The notes under the pieces are model-generated. The model worked only from the letters and a program-made list of their open reading frames with translations, searched no databases and had not been told where the DNA came from. Position numbers and translations under genes: made by a program. From an uncultured Clostridia bacterium (lineage in GTDB: Bacteria; Bacillota; Clostridia; Oscillospirales; Acutalibacteraceae), in assembly GCA_945876745.1 (NCBI GenBank), contig CAMCPL010000001.1, positions 1 through 64,000 of the forward strand: a stretch of DNA of 64,000 bases, written 5' to 3'. Below are positions 27,235 to 36,313 of this stretch, piece by piece. Within the stretch, counting starts at the first letter, position 1. Each line of letters begins with the position of its first letter.

Positions 27235-27810
27235 ATGAGCACAAGAAGCTTTATAGCTCGGCAAATAGATGACGATACATATCGTACAATCTACTGCCAT
27301 ATGGATGGATATCTAACATATAATGGTGCATTACTTTTGGATTGCTACAATACTCCCGAAAAGGTTGATGAGTTATTAAATCTTGGTGACTTGTCTTTCC
27401 TAACGAGCAAACTTAATCCCGATCCTTCAAAGCCTCACTCATTTGATTATGATATGAGGCAAGAAGGCGTAACAGTTGCATACGGTAGGGATAGAGGCGA
27501 AAAGAATACCGGAGCAGTTGATTTACCTATGGAGTATTTACAAAGAAATGCGCGAGTAATGGCTTACTGCTATGTCTTTACAAAAGATAACGAATGGAAA
27601 TACTTTAAAGGTGGAATGTCGGACAAAACATTGAAAGATGTTAAAACCGATGTAGACAGAGAATATTCAAAGTACGGAATATCTCAAAGACCTGAAGGCT
27701 ATTATGGTTTTCTTAATGAAGAAATAGCTGAAAGTATGAAAGCGGAAATGAACGAATCTATTGCCGATATTCAGGATGATAATAATCTTGAAACAATAGA
27801 GCATTCATAA
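27235..27810 (+). CDS. Hypothetical ICE/phage protein (MSTRS family)
   Basis: A 191-residue soluble protein starting MSTRSFIARQIDDDTYRTIY, with CHMDGYLTYNGALLLDCYNT next. This start is shared by a family of phage and ICE proteins of unknown function. No catalytic motif is seen. ACGGAGG lies seven bases before the ATG and a terminator follows, so it ends the long transfer transcript. Confidence 0.55.
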   Translation: MSTRSFIARQIDDDTYRTIYCHMDGYLTYNGALLLDCYNTPEKVDELLNLGDLSFLTSKLNPDPSKPHSFDYDMRQEGVTVAYGRDRGEKNTGAVDLPMEYLQRNARVMAYCYVFTKDNEWKYFKGGMSDKTLKDVKTDVDREYSKYGISQRPEGYYGFLNEEIAESMKAEMNESIADIQDDNNLETIEHS

Positions 27811-27822
27811 CAAACATATTGC

Positions 27823-27856
27823 GACAGCCACTATAAAATGTGGCTGTCAATTTTAT
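27823..27856 (+). terminator. Terminator after the MSTRS protein gene
   Basis: GACAGCCAC (27823-27831) pairs exactly with GTGGCTGTC (27840-27848), followed by AATTTTATT. Confidence 0.7.
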
Positions 27857-27872
27857 TAACGGAGGAATTTAT

Positions 27873-28202
27873 ATGAGATACAAAGGATTTATTATTCAAA
27901 AGGACTTTGCAAATGACATTTACAGAAAGGATGATGAGGGAATCGTTAAGGAATGCGGCGGATACAGATGCCGTATCTATTCTCAAAATGACGAAAACCT
28001 TCAGAACCTACTTGCTGTTGCTGAATTTGCATACGGTCACGAGTTGACCTTTGACGAACGCTGTGATGTGGCTGATTCAATAATGGAATACATTGAAGAA
28101 AACCGTGAACAGCTTCATAAACTTGAAAATGTTAAAAACATTTCGGATATTCCACTCTGTCATCGTATTGATAAAGCAAGGTATAGTTTACGCCATGAAT
28201 AA
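27873..28202 (+). CDS. Hypothetical small ICE protein
   Basis: A 109-residue protein (MRYKGFIIQKDFANDIYRKD..) with a beta-rich first half and helical second half (FDERCDVADSIMEYIEENRE). No named family is recognised with certainty; similar short proteins accompany ICE modules of Clostridia. ACGGAGG precedes ATG 27873. Its last eight bases overlap the next gene, so the pair is coupled. Confidence 0.5.
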   Translation: MRYKGFIIQKDFANDIYRKDDEGIVKECGGYRCRIYSQNDENLQNLLAVAEFAYGHELTFDERCDVADSIMEYIEENREQLHKLENVKNISDIPLCHRIDKARYSLRHE

Positions 28203-28752
28203 TGATGAAGTAATTGAAATTTACAAACAACACTTGCTTTGGCTGTTTGATGTTAAAGATGGAGCTCAGGCTGAATTTATAAATCAAACCATAAAAGGAA
28301 TTGATTTTTCTGATACATATTTTTGTGGTGCGATATTTGAAAACTGCACATTTATTGATTGCGATTTCTTTAATACCTTTATGAATGGCAGTAACTTTCG
28401 CGGTGCAAAATTTGTTGGATGCAATTTTTATGAATCTGATTTTACAGGCAGTGATTTTCTAAATGCCGAATTTGAACATTGCAACATTGAAAGCTCAAAA
28501 TTTCAATATTCAAGTTTCTATCATTCACATTTTGATCAATCAAGTTGTGAGATAGAAAGCTGTGATTTTTCTTATTGTTGTATTGATGACTGCAACATAA
28601 CAAATATGCCAAACGAGAACACAAAAATTTCAAATTGCTGTTTGGATTTCAGTCAGTTCGCTATCCGTGTAGGCAATGTAAAATACACTAAAAATATCTT
28701 GCCTCAAATTTACTTGTTCCATTATTTGAAAGGATGTGTTTATGATGAGTAA
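28195..28752 (+). CDS. Pentapeptide-repeat protein 1
   Basis: A 185-residue protein. A short N-terminal helix holds HLLWLF (residues 13-18) and is followed by about 20 pentapeptide units of the A(D/N)F type (GIDFSDTYFCGAIFENCTF, and so on) to about residue 150. Such repeats fold as a right-handed quadrilateral beta-helix, which in some proteins mimics DNA. Cysteine is unusually frequent in the repeats. The next gene has the same design. I start at ATG 28195, which overlaps the previous stop. Function is unknown; DNA mimicry or anti-defence is possible. Confidence 0.7.
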   Translation: MNNDEVIEIYKQHLLWLFDVKDGAQAEFINQTIKGIDFSDTYFCGAIFENCTFIDCDFFNTFMNGSNFRGAKFVGCNFYESDFTGSDFLNAEFEHCNIESSKFQYSSFYHSHFDQSSCEIESCDFSYCCIDDCNITNMPNENTKISNCCLDFSQFAIRVGNVKYTKNILPQIYLFHYLKGCVYDE

Positions 28753-29557
28753 TGAAAATGAAATCAAATCAAAAACACTTCAAAAATTTGTTGAACATAT
28801 GACTGATTCGGTTAACGGTTTGATTGTAAAAATTCAAGATGATAACTCACACGGAATAATGAATTTAAATCGTGATGAAATTGAAAATAATTATGCTAAC
28901 GGTTATCCCGTCAACCTTTATATGATCGGTGAAATGCTCAAAGAGGATTCGTCAGTTGAAACGGTAGAGGTTAAGGGAGATATGCTTCATGTAAAAACAA
29001 CACTTGAATTTGCTAATCATACTTCGTCATATATTGATGAAGCCGACAGCGATGAGATTACAGTTAAATGTGCAAAGCATATACTTTGGCTATACGGTGA
29101 TGATGCAGGCGAATGTATGAAAATGTCCGAAACAACATTCTGTAACACTGACTTTTCTGGTTGGAATCTTAACAGTGCAGTATTTGAAAACTCATATTTT
29201 GTTAATTGTAATTTCAAAAATACTGAAATGAATTTTGCAACTATGAAGGACTGTGTGTTTGAGAACTGTAATTTTGAACACGCAACAATTGAAGAAAGCA
29301 ATCTCGCAAATTCATATTTTACTAATTGCAATCTTCAAAGAGCAGTCTTCACTCATTGCGATTTAGAAAATTCTACCATTCAGGATTGTCAGTTACGCTC
29401 TGCTAATTTTTTGAATTGCTGCATTGAAAAAATGAACAAGCAAAGTTGTTCAGACGATGAGTTTTCGGAAAAAGCAAACTACACTTCAAAAAGCGAATAT
29501 GATTTTTCAAAATACGGTGTTACACCGGAGGAGGATATGAACATTGAAGAAAACTAA
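28742..29557 (+). CDS. Pentapeptide-repeat protein 2
   Basis: A 271-residue protein. Residues 1-100 are a separate domain with no match I can name; then HILWLYGDD (about residue 112) echoes HLLWLF of the preceding gene, followed by about 20 pentapeptide units (VFENSYFVNCNFKNTEMNF, and so on) and an acidic tail. The two genes look like a duplication with an added N-terminal domain here. ATG 28742 has AAAGGA upstream and overlaps the previous stop by 11 bases. Confidence 0.7.
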   Translation: MMSNENEIKSKTLQKFVEHMTDSVNGLIVKIQDDNSHGIMNLNRDEIENNYANGYPVNLYMIGEMLKEDSSVETVEVKGDMLHVKTTLEFANHTSSYIDEADSDEITVKCAKHILWLYGDDAGECMKMSETTFCNTDFSGWNLNSAVFENSYFVNCNFKNTEMNFATMKDCVFENCNFEHATIEESNLANSYFTNCNLQRAVFTHCDLENSTIQDCQLRSANFLNCCIEKMNKQSCSDDEFSEKANYTSKSEYDFSKYGVTPEEDMNIEEN

Positions 29558-29804
29558 TATTACAATTCAATACGATGACGAAAAGCTCGAAACCTTGAAT
29601 GTGTACTTAAAAGGTAAGGGTGTAGATATCAACGAGGAGCTGTGTAAGGCAATCGACAATCTTTACAACAAACTCGTTCCTCCCGCCGTGAGAGATTTTT
29701 TTGAAAAGAAATCAGACACGGCACCTGTGAAAAAGCCTGTGGCAAACACAAGAAGCTCTGCGCCCAAGAAACCGCCCGTTGACAAAACAGAAAGCCCAAA
29801 TTGA
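29544..29804 (+). CDS. DUF6103-like small protein
   Basis: An 86-residue protein starting at TTG 29544, eight bases after AGGAGG, and overlapping the preceding stop. It reads MKKTNITIQYDDEKLETLNV, then a helical part with VPPAVRDFFEKK, and a basic, proline-rich tail. This is the DUF6103 pattern seen beside relaxase genes of Clostridia elements. It could be a small relaxosome accessory factor. Confidence 0.6.
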   Translation: MKKTNITIQYDDEKLETLNVYLKGKGVDINEELCKAIDNLYNKLVPPAVRDFFEKKSDTAPVKKPVANTRSSAPKKPPVDKTESPN

Positions 29805-30098
29805 GACTTTCAAGTGCAAACAGGGAAAGTATACGAAACCGAGAAATAAGCCCAATTCCACCCTCTTGTGAGCAAAAAATAGGCAAAAACAGAGGGTGGA
29901 AAAAGATGCAGGATAAAGGACTGTCAGTGCAGAGCCCTCGACAGCCCAAAAAACGCCGTCTGGCAGTGCCTGTCGGCTTTTCAATGACCGTCAGTTATTT
30001 CGAAAACTGTTAGTGTTTACGACAGTGCATCCATTATTTACCGAATTTTAGGGATGTTTTACTGTCGATCACACTGACGACCAAAAAAGGAGACTATT
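29805..30098 (+). other. Probable oriT region
   Basis: A 294-base gap directly before the RHH accessory protein and relaxase genes, the usual place for the origin of transfer. It holds a perfect 11-bp inverted repeat, TTCCACCCTCT (29856-29866) and AGAGGGTGGAA (29891-29901), separated by 24 A-rich bases, and further imperfect repeats built on GACAG/CTGTC and GGCAGTGCC near 29937-29976. A nick site cannot be set by eye. The first repeat could also end the upstream transcript. Confidence 0.5.
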
Positions 30099-30497
30099 AT
30101 GAGTAGAAAAAAAGAATTCGGAGTTGCTATGGATCCTAAACTTGTAACCGAATTAGATAAGGCACTCCTTGATTCGGATTTCAAATCAAGGAGTGAAATA
30201 ATTTCAGAGGCAGTTATGTTTTACCTCGCAACACTTAACACAAAAGACATCTCAAAAGTGCTATCACCTGCTGTGGAATCTTCTATACGAGCAGCAACAC
30301 ATGAAAGTGAAAATCATATATCAAGTATGCTATACAAAATGGCTGTTGAACTTGATATTCTAATGCATGTTACAGCAGCCACTAACGATATTGATGATGC
30401 AACTTTGAGAAAGTTAAGAGGAATGTGTGTGAAAGAGGTCAACTCAAGTACAGGTAAAATTAGTTTTGAAAGTGCCTATAGAATACAGAAGGGATAA
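30099..30497 (+). CDS. MobC-like RHH relaxosome accessory protein
   Basis: A 132-residue protein with an N-terminal ribbon-helix-helix (VAMDPKLVTELDKALLDS, then SRSEIISEAVMFYL; residues 8-48) and a helical C-terminal half. Proteins of this kind bind oriT and help the relaxase nick it. AAAGGAGAC precedes the ATG, and the relaxase starts four bases after its stop. Confidence 0.75.
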   Translation: MSRKKEFGVAMDPKLVTELDKALLDSDFKSRSEIISEAVMFYLATLNTKDISKVLSPAVESSIRAATHESENHISSMLYKMAVELDILMHVTAATNDIDDATLRKLRGMCVKEVNSSTGKISFESAYRIQKG

Positions 30498-30501
30498 ATA
30501 A

Positions 30502-32712
30502 ATGGCAAAGTTAATTTTGAAATCACCGTATCTAAAACCGCTTAACAGTTCACATATTGCAAAGTATGTTAACTATATTGCAACAAGAGAAGGTGTAGAG
30601 TTGGCAGAAAGCACAGACAAGTATCTCCCTGCTACTTCAAAGCAAACCAATCTGATAGAAACACTTCTAAAAGACTATCCAGAACTGAAAGAATCATTTG
30701 AATACGAGGACTATATGAAAAATCCTAATCGTGAAAACGCAACTGAACTTATTTCACACGCAGTTGAAAGCAATCTAATTGAGAGAAGCAGATACATAAA
30801 ATACATTTCAGAGCGTCCCGGTGTTGAAAAAATATCAAGTCATGGTTTGTTTTCTGCCGAAGGTGTACATATAAACATATCAGAAATTGGCAAACAAGTT
30901 GTAGAATGTCGCAGTAATGTATGGACACATATCATTTCGCTCAGGAGAGAAGACGCTGAACGACTTGGATATAATAATGTTGATGCATGGAGAACATTGC
31001 TCCGATGTCATGCGATGGAGATAGCAAGAGAAATGCGTATCGATCCCGAACACTTCTGTTGGTATGCAGCCTTTCACAATGAAGGTCATCATCCACATGT
31101 TCACATGGTTGCCTTCTCAACAAAGTCAAACGAGGCTTACTTATCACAAAAAGGAATCATGAACATCAAAAAGTCTTTGGCAAACGATATTTTTCGTGAT
31201 GACAACAAGAACACTTATGTTAAAAAGGATATTCACAGAGATGATATTAAATCATTAAGTGCTGAGATCATCAAATCACTTGTTGAAAATATTAATCATG
31301 GTGTATATGAAAATCAGGAGATAGAAAGTCAACTCTTGGAATTGGCAAACAAATTGTCCAAGACATCTGGTCGAATGGTGTATGGTTACTTAAAGCCAGA
31401 TGTAAAGGCAATAATTGATTCAATAGTCGATGAACTACAAAAGGATGATAGGATATCACAACTCTATGATTTATGGTACGAGAAGAAATTTGACACTATA
31501 AAAATATACACAGACAACCTACCCACTAAAACTCCACTCTCTCTTAACAAAGAATTCAAGTCAATAAAAAATATGATTATCCAAGAAGCTCTCGACATCA
31601 ATGCTGATATTCATATTACTGATGAAGGAGAGATGTTCAATGAAACAGAAATTGAACCAACGGATAACGATGCCGAATCAGTTGACCAACCAACATACTC
31701 AAGAGAATTCCTTGAGCTATTCGTAAAAGCTCAAAAAGGGAATAAGTGGAGTCAGTATGGACTTGCAAAGTATTTACTCGATGAATCAAATGATGAATAT
31801 GATCCATTAAAGGCAGTAGAATGGTTAGAAAAGTCTGCTAATCAAGGATATGAGGTTGCACAATACAAACTTGGAAAACTACATTTAACAGGAGAGGAAA
31901 TCCCAAAGGATATTGATGAGGCATTAAAATGGTTAATTCCTTGTGCTGAAGATGGTAATCCCTATGCTCAATATGCTCTCGGAAAACTATATCTTAAGGG
32001 CGAGGACATACCAAAAGATTTGACAAAAGCTGTTGATTATCTATTAACATCAGCCGACCAAGGAAACAAATTCGCAATGTACACTATAGGAAAACTGTTC
32101 TGTGATGGAGAGCTTGTGCAAAAGGATATCTACAATGGACTGATGTATCTTAAAGAATCAGCACGAAAAGGTTTCATACCAGCCGATTTTTATTTGGGCA
32201 AACTTTATTATTTAGGAAAAGATGTTCCTAAAGATATAGATGTAGCCGAACATTATTTGAGAAAAGCAGCAATAAACGATAATCCTTATGCAGCATACTT
32301 GCTCGGAAGAATATATGCAAACGAACCGGAGTATAGAGATTTGATTGCAGCATGTAAATACTTTCTTCAATCTGCAAACGCTGGTAATTCGTTTGGATAC
32401 TATCAACTTGGAAAGTTGTTATATTATGGAGGAGAAGGACTTGATAGTGATATTCCTCTTGCAATTCAAAACTTGGAAACAGCATCTGCAATGGGCAATG
32501 AATATGCGACTCAAATGCTTTACAGTATCCAAAAGCATAAGAACATTATGTTAAGTAGTAGTTCGTTGAGAATACTACAAAGCCTTGCAAGAATGATACA
32601 ACGCAGAATCCAAGACGATTCCATTAAGAAGCAACAGCAAGGCATAGACCGAAAAGAACAACAAAAGATTAACGAAAAGAAACAAGCACATGGTTTAAGA
32701 ATATCAATGTAA
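30502..32712 (+). CDS. MobP3-like relaxase with Sel1 repeats
   Basis: A 736-residue protein. The N-terminal half is a MOBP-type relaxase: an N-terminal region rich in tyrosines (KYVNYIATREGVELAES) and the metal-binding motif III HHPHVHMVAF near residue 198. It would nick oriT, stay joined to the 5' end and lead the strand through the channel. From about residue 405 to 685 there are about seven Sel1/TPR-like repeats (A..LGKLYLKG..IPKD, about 36 residues each). These probably dock the relaxase to partner proteins. A basic, glutamine-rich tail follows. Confidence 0.8.
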   Translation: MAKLILKSPYLKPLNSSHIAKYVNYIATREGVELAESTDKYLPATSKQTNLIETLLKDYPELKESFEYEDYMKNPNRENATELISHAVESNLIERSRYIKYISERPGVEKISSHGLFSAEGVHINISEIGKQVVECRSNVWTHIISLRREDAERLGYNNVDAWRTLLRCHAMEIAREMRIDPEHFCWYAAFHNEGHHPHVHMVAFSTKSNEAYLSQKGIMNIKKSLANDIFRDDNKNTYVKKDIHRDDIKSLSAEIIKSLVENINHGVYENQEIESQLLELANKLSKTSGRMVYGYLKPDVKAIIDSIVDELQKDDRISQLYDLWYEKKFDTIKIYTDNLPTKTPLSLNKEFKSIKNMIIQEALDINADIHITDEGEMFNETEIEPTDNDAESVDQPTYSREFLELFVKAQKGNKWSQYGLAKYLLDESNDEYDPLKAVEWLEKSANQGYEVAQYKLGKLHLTGEEIPKDIDEALKWLIPCAEDGNPYAQYALGKLYLKGEDIPKDLTKAVDYLLTSADQGNKFAMYTIGKLFCDGELVQKDIYNGLMYLKESARKGFIPADFYLGKLYYLGKDVPKDIDVAEHYLRKAAINDNPYAAYLLGRIYANEPEYRDLIAACKYFLQSANAGNSFGYYQLGKLLYYGGEGLDSDIPLAIQNLETASAMGNEYATQMLYSIQKHKNIMLSSSSLRILQSLARMIQRRIQDDSIKKQQQGIDRKEQQKINEKKQAHGLRISM

Positions 32713-32723
32713 TTGGAGGTAAT

Positions 32724-33638
32724 ATGATTAATAAAAGATTTACTCAAGAAGAAGTTGAAAAAGCAGGTTCTACCGATTTAGTATCATTGCTCGAAAGCCA
32801 AGGAGAAACCTTAAAACGAGAAGGCAAATCATATGCTTGGTCCGATAACGGACAAAAGGTTTCGATAACTGGCAACCGATGGTTTCATCAATATGAACGA
32901 ACAGGCGGCAATGCTATTGATTTTGTAAGGAGATATTTCAACAAATCATTCATTGAGGCAGTTGATTATTTACTTGACGGAAAAGGCGGAGAAATAATAT
33001 ACAGTAATATCAAACCACAAGTAAAAATTCCTTTTAAGATGCCACCCAGAGATGAAGATATAAGCCTCGCTATCAAATATCTGACCGAAACGAGATGCAT
33101 CAAAAAAAGCGTCGTAGAAGATTTCGTTGATAAAGGTTTAATCTATCAGACCTCAAACAAGGGATACAAAAATGTTGTGTTTGTTGGATTAGATGAAGCA
33201 GGTATACCCAAGCATGCTAATATGCGTGGCATCAACGGAAGCTTTAAGGGCAACCCTGCAAGCAGTAATGACCGCTATGCTTTTCATTGGAACGGAACAA
33301 GTGACAGAGTGTATTTGTTTGAATCTCCTATTGATATGCTGTCATATATCAGCCTTATTGAATATGATTGGAAGCAACATACATATATTTCAGCCTGTGG
33401 TGTTTCCGATATGGGATTGATGCAATGCCTTGAAAACAATCCCGACATTGACAAAATATACCTTTGCCTTGACAATGATAAACCCGGTCAGCTTGCAACA
33501 GAAAGAATATTAAGTAAATTCATTTACAATCCATATTACACTTGCAAAGTCCTCGTTCCCGAATCAAAAGATTGGAATGAGGACTTAATTAGTTTACAGG
33601 AAGGAGAGGATGTTGGATGGACACCAACAATGCAATGA
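32724..33638 (+). CDS. DUF3991/TOPRIM primase-like protein
   Basis: A 304-residue protein with an N-terminal zinc-ribbon-like or DUF3991 part (ITGNRWFHQYERTGGNAIDF, residues 50-69) and a C-terminal TOPRIM domain: VYLFESPIDMLSY near 193 supplies the Glu, and LCLDNDKPGQLA near 253 the Asp-x-Asp motif. TOPRIM proteins of this type make RNA primers for the transferred strand. TGGAGG precedes the ATG and its 3' end overlaps the coupling-protein gene by 22 bases. Confidence 0.75.
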   Translation: MINKRFTQEEVEKAGSTDLVSLLESQGETLKREGKSYAWSDNGQKVSITGNRWFHQYERTGGNAIDFVRRYFNKSFIEAVDYLLDGKGGEIIYSNIKPQVKIPFKMPPRDEDISLAIKYLTETRCIKKSVVEDFVDKGLIYQTSNKGYKNVVFVGLDEAGIPKHANMRGINGSFKGNPASSNDRYAFHWNGTSDRVYLFESPIDMLSYISLIEYDWKQHTYISACGVSDMGLMQCLENNPDIDKIYLCLDNDKPGQLATERILSKFIYNPYYTCKVLVPESKDWNEDLISLQEGEDVGWTPTMQ

Positions 33639-35674
33639 AGCTTATTATCGTTGCCACTGTTATGTTTGTAGTTCTCGGCGGAATAACTTTATTATCACAC
33701 TGGTATACCTTAAACGGAATCAAGAACAGAACGGTTGGTGACGGACAGCACGGTACTGCTCGGTGGTCAACAAAAAAGGAGATACATAAAACCTATGAAT
33801 ATGTAAAATTTACTCCGAAAAAATGGAGAAACCAAGCAGAAAAAGGTTTGACTCCTACCGTTTCAAGAAGGAAAATTGTCTTACCCAAATTCTTAATCAA
33901 GGTACTTAAAAAACTTGGAAAAAGACTGCCCAAAAGATTAAAGAGGTTCATCAAAAAGCTGTATCATAAAAAAGAGGAAGAACAAACATTGCCTCAAGGT
34001 CTGGTTGTTGGCTGCAAAGGAACAAAAAGAAACACCACCGCACTTGTTGACACGGGAGATGTTCATGCTCTTATGCTCGGTGCGGCAGGTGTCGGTAAAA
34101 CAGCTTACTGGATGTATCCGTGTATAGAATATGCACTTGCTTCCGGTATGAGCTTTATGTCAACCGATACAAAGGGTGACATTATGAGAAACTACGGAAC
34201 GATTGCACAGAAGTATTACGGATACAAGGTATCGGTAATAGACCTTCGTAATCCAACAAGAAGTAACGGTAACAACCTTCTCCAGCTCGTAAACAAATAC
34301 ACAGACCTGTATGCAAAGGAAGGCAAATTAGCGTACAAAGCAAAGGCGGAAAAATATGCAAAAATTATTGCAAAGACAATCATACTGTCGGGAATGGATG
34401 CAACATCATTCGGACAGAACGCATATTTCTATGATGCCGCAGAAGGTCTGTTAACTGCCACCATACTTTTAGTTTCGGAATTCTGCAAACCGAATGAAAG
34501 ACACATCGTTTCTGTGTTCAAGGTTATTCAGGAGCTCCTTGCTCCGTCCCAAAATCAAAAGGGTGTAAAGAAAAACGGATTCCAAGAGGTTATGGAAATG
34601 CTCCCGGACGAACACAAGGCGAAATGGTTTGCCGGTGCGGCGCTCAACACTTCGGATCAGAGTATGGCATCGGTTATATCAACTGCGCTTTCAAGGCTTA
34701 ATGCGTTCCTTGATTCGGAGCTTGAGCAAATACTTTGCTTTGATTCGGAAATGGATGCAGAAACATTTTGCAAAGACAAATGTGCTATGTTCTTAATTAT
34801 GCCGGAGGAAAACCCAAATACGTTCTTTATGATTTCACTTATCATACAACAGCTATATCGTGAGATACTTTCAGTCGCCGATGAAAATGGCGGAAAGCTA
34901 AAGAACAGATGTGTATTCTACTGTGATGAGTTTGGCACGCTTCCAAAGATTGAATCTGCCGAAATGATGTTCTCGGCATCCCGTTCAAGAAGACTTCAAA
35001 TAGTTCCTATCATTCAGTCCTTTGCACAGCTTGAAAAGAACTACGGTAAGGAAGGCAGTGAAATCATTATTGATAACACCCAGCTAACCATATTCGGTGG
35101 CTTTGCACCGAACAGCAGCTCTGCCGACACCTTATCAAAAGCACTCGGAAGCAGAACAGTAATGTCCGGCTCGGTAAATCGCGGAAAAGATAATCCGTCT
35201 GAATCGTTACAGATGATTGAAAGACCTCTTATGACACCCGATGAACTGAAATCTCTTCCAAAGGGAACATTCATAGTAATGAAAACAGGTGTGTATCCCA
35301 TGAAAGTAAAACTAAAATTATTCTTCAAATGGGGTATTGAGTTTGAAGAATACTATGTTGTTCCGGAACAGGTTGACAGAAAAATTGAATATGCCACCAA
35401 GGATGAAATCATTAGCGGAATCGGTAATAAATATAAATCCAAGGTGAAGACCAAAAAGAAGGATAGACCATATCCATCCACATCACATCATGCTAACGAA
35501 CAGAAGCAAATGCACCATTCAGAACATGAAGAAAAAACGGATGATTTGGAGAGTCCTAAAAATCGACCGAAACCAAAAGTGGTAACAGATATCAATGATA
35601 ACAAAAAAACAGATCAAAAGGTTCAACAGCGTTATGAAGAACAAGTTTTCGCAGAAGGGATAAATAAGCAATAG
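33617..35674 (+). CDS. VirD4/TraG type IV coupling protein
   Basis: A 685-residue ATPase. One N-terminal membrane helix (about residues 8-28), Walker A GAAGVGKT near 157, Walker B in RCVFYCDEFG near 436, and the VirD4 region STDTKGDIMRNYG after Walker A. It brings the relaxase-DNA complex to the secretion channel. The C-terminal 80 residues are charged and low in complexity. The ATG at 33617 lies eight bases after AAGGAGAGG. It sits next to relaxase and primase, away from the VirB genes, as in many Clostridia ICEs. Confidence 0.85.
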   Translation: MDTNNAMKLIIVATVMFVVLGGITLLSHWYTLNGIKNRTVGDGQHGTARWSTKKEIHKTYEYVKFTPKKWRNQAEKGLTPTVSRRKIVLPKFLIKVLKKLGKRLPKRLKRFIKKLYHKKEEEQTLPQGLVVGCKGTKRNTTALVDTGDVHALMLGAAGVGKTAYWMYPCIEYALASGMSFMSTDTKGDIMRNYGTIAQKYYGYKVSVIDLRNPTRSNGNNLLQLVNKYTDLYAKEGKLAYKAKAEKYAKIIAKTIILSGMDATSFGQNAYFYDAAEGLLTATILLVSEFCKPNERHIVSVFKVIQELLAPSQNQKGVKKNGFQEVMEMLPDEHKAKWFAGAALNTSDQSMASVISTALSRLNAFLDSELEQILCFDSEMDAETFCKDKCAMFLIMPEENPNTFFMISLIIQQLYREILSVADENGGKLKNRCVFYCDEFGTLPKIESAEMMFSASRSRRLQIVPIIQSFAQLEKNYGKEGSEIIIDNTQLTIFGGFAPNSSSADTLSKALGSRTVMSGSVNRGKDNPSESLQMIERPLMTPDELKSLPKGTFIVMKTGVYPMKVKLKLFFKWGIEFEEYYVVPEQVDRKIEYATKDEIISGIGNKYKSKVKTKKKDRPYPSTSHHANEQKQMHHSEHEEKTDDLESPKNRPKPKVVTDINDNKKTDQKVQQRYEEQVFAEGINKQ

Positions 35675-35681
35675 GGTGTTT

Positions 35682-35708
35682 TCTAATGCACACGGTGGGT
35701 GCATTAGA
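35682..35708. promoter_or_regulatory. Inverted repeat, possible operator (TCTAATGCAC)
   Basis: TCTAATGCAC (35682-35691) and GTGCATTAGA (35699-35708) form a perfect 10-bp inverted repeat between the coupling-protein gene and the HTH gene. It is nearly the same as the repeat at 891-915, and a lone TTAATGCAC half occurs at about 36358-36366. A shared regulator of both ends of the element could bind them. Confidence 0.5.
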
Positions 35709-35742
35709 TAGCACTCAAACAATATGAAAGGTCGGAAATTAT

Positions 35743-36024
35743 TTGAAAGGAAATTATCATTTAGTTCCGAATTGTATATTTGATGAAGGCTTTACTCCTT
35801 ACGAAATATCTGTATATGGATATTTGGCAAGCTGTTCCGACAAATCAAGAATGTGCTTTCCCACAAGAGAAAATATAGCAAGAAAATGTGGGATAAAATC
35901 TGTTAGAACAGTGGACAAAGCACTCAAAAATCTTGAAGAGCTCGGATACATAAATAAGACCATCAGATACAATTATAACGGAACAAACACAAGCAATATT
36001 TACACATTAAATAAAATGGATTAA
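35743..36024 (+). CDS. Helix-turn-helix replication/regulatory protein
   Basis: A 93-residue winged-helix protein of the HTH_36 type (FTPYEISVYGYLASCSD, then TRENIARKCGIKSVRTVDKA), as in replication initiators and phage regulators. It starts at TTG 35743 with AAAGG at some distance, so the start is less certain. The gene lies just after the TCTAATGCAC inverted repeat and close to the element's right end. Confidence 0.65.
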   Translation: MKGNYHLVPNCIFDEGFTPYEISVYGYLASCSDKSRMCFPTRENIARKCGIKSVRTVDKALKNLEELGYINKTIRYNYNGTNTSNIYTLNKMD

Positions 36025-36036
36025 GGAGATACCATT

Positions 36037-36249
36037 ATGGAAGAAAACACAAAGACAAATGTTGTTCAGGAGAACACTGAAAAAATGGTGTTCCTAACAA
36101 CAGCCGATGTAGCAAGAACACTTGGCTGTACCGAACAGACGGCAAGAAAGCTATTCAAAAGTGACGACTTCCCGTCAATACAGGTGGGAAAGAATTACAA
36201 AATACTTGAAAGCGAATTCATCGCTTGGTGCCACGGTAAAAGGAAGTAG
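36037..36249 (+). CDS. Excisionase-like DNA-binding protein
   Basis: A 70-residue protein with a MerR/excisionase winged helix (LTTADVARTLGCTEQTARKL, then SIQVGKNYKILESEF). Position at the very end of the ICE and small size fit an Xis-type recombination directionality factor, although the integrase is not in the window. AAGGAG precedes the ATG. It could instead be a general helix-turn-helix regulator. Confidence 0.65.
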   Translation: MEENTKTNVVQENTEKMVFLTTADVARTLGCTEQTARKLFKSDDFPSIQVGKNYKILESEFIAWCHGKRK

Positions 36250-36265
36250 CACCACAGATAAAACA

Positions 36266-36313
36266 AGCCTTGACAAAGCAGTTATTACTGTTCTGTCAAG
36301 GCTGATTTTTTGT
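36266..36313 (+). terminator. Terminator after the excisionase-like gene
   Basis: AGCCTTGACA (36266-36275) pairs with TGTCAAGGCT (36294-36303), followed by GATTTTTTG. It closes the plus-strand transcription of the element. Confidence 0.8.
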
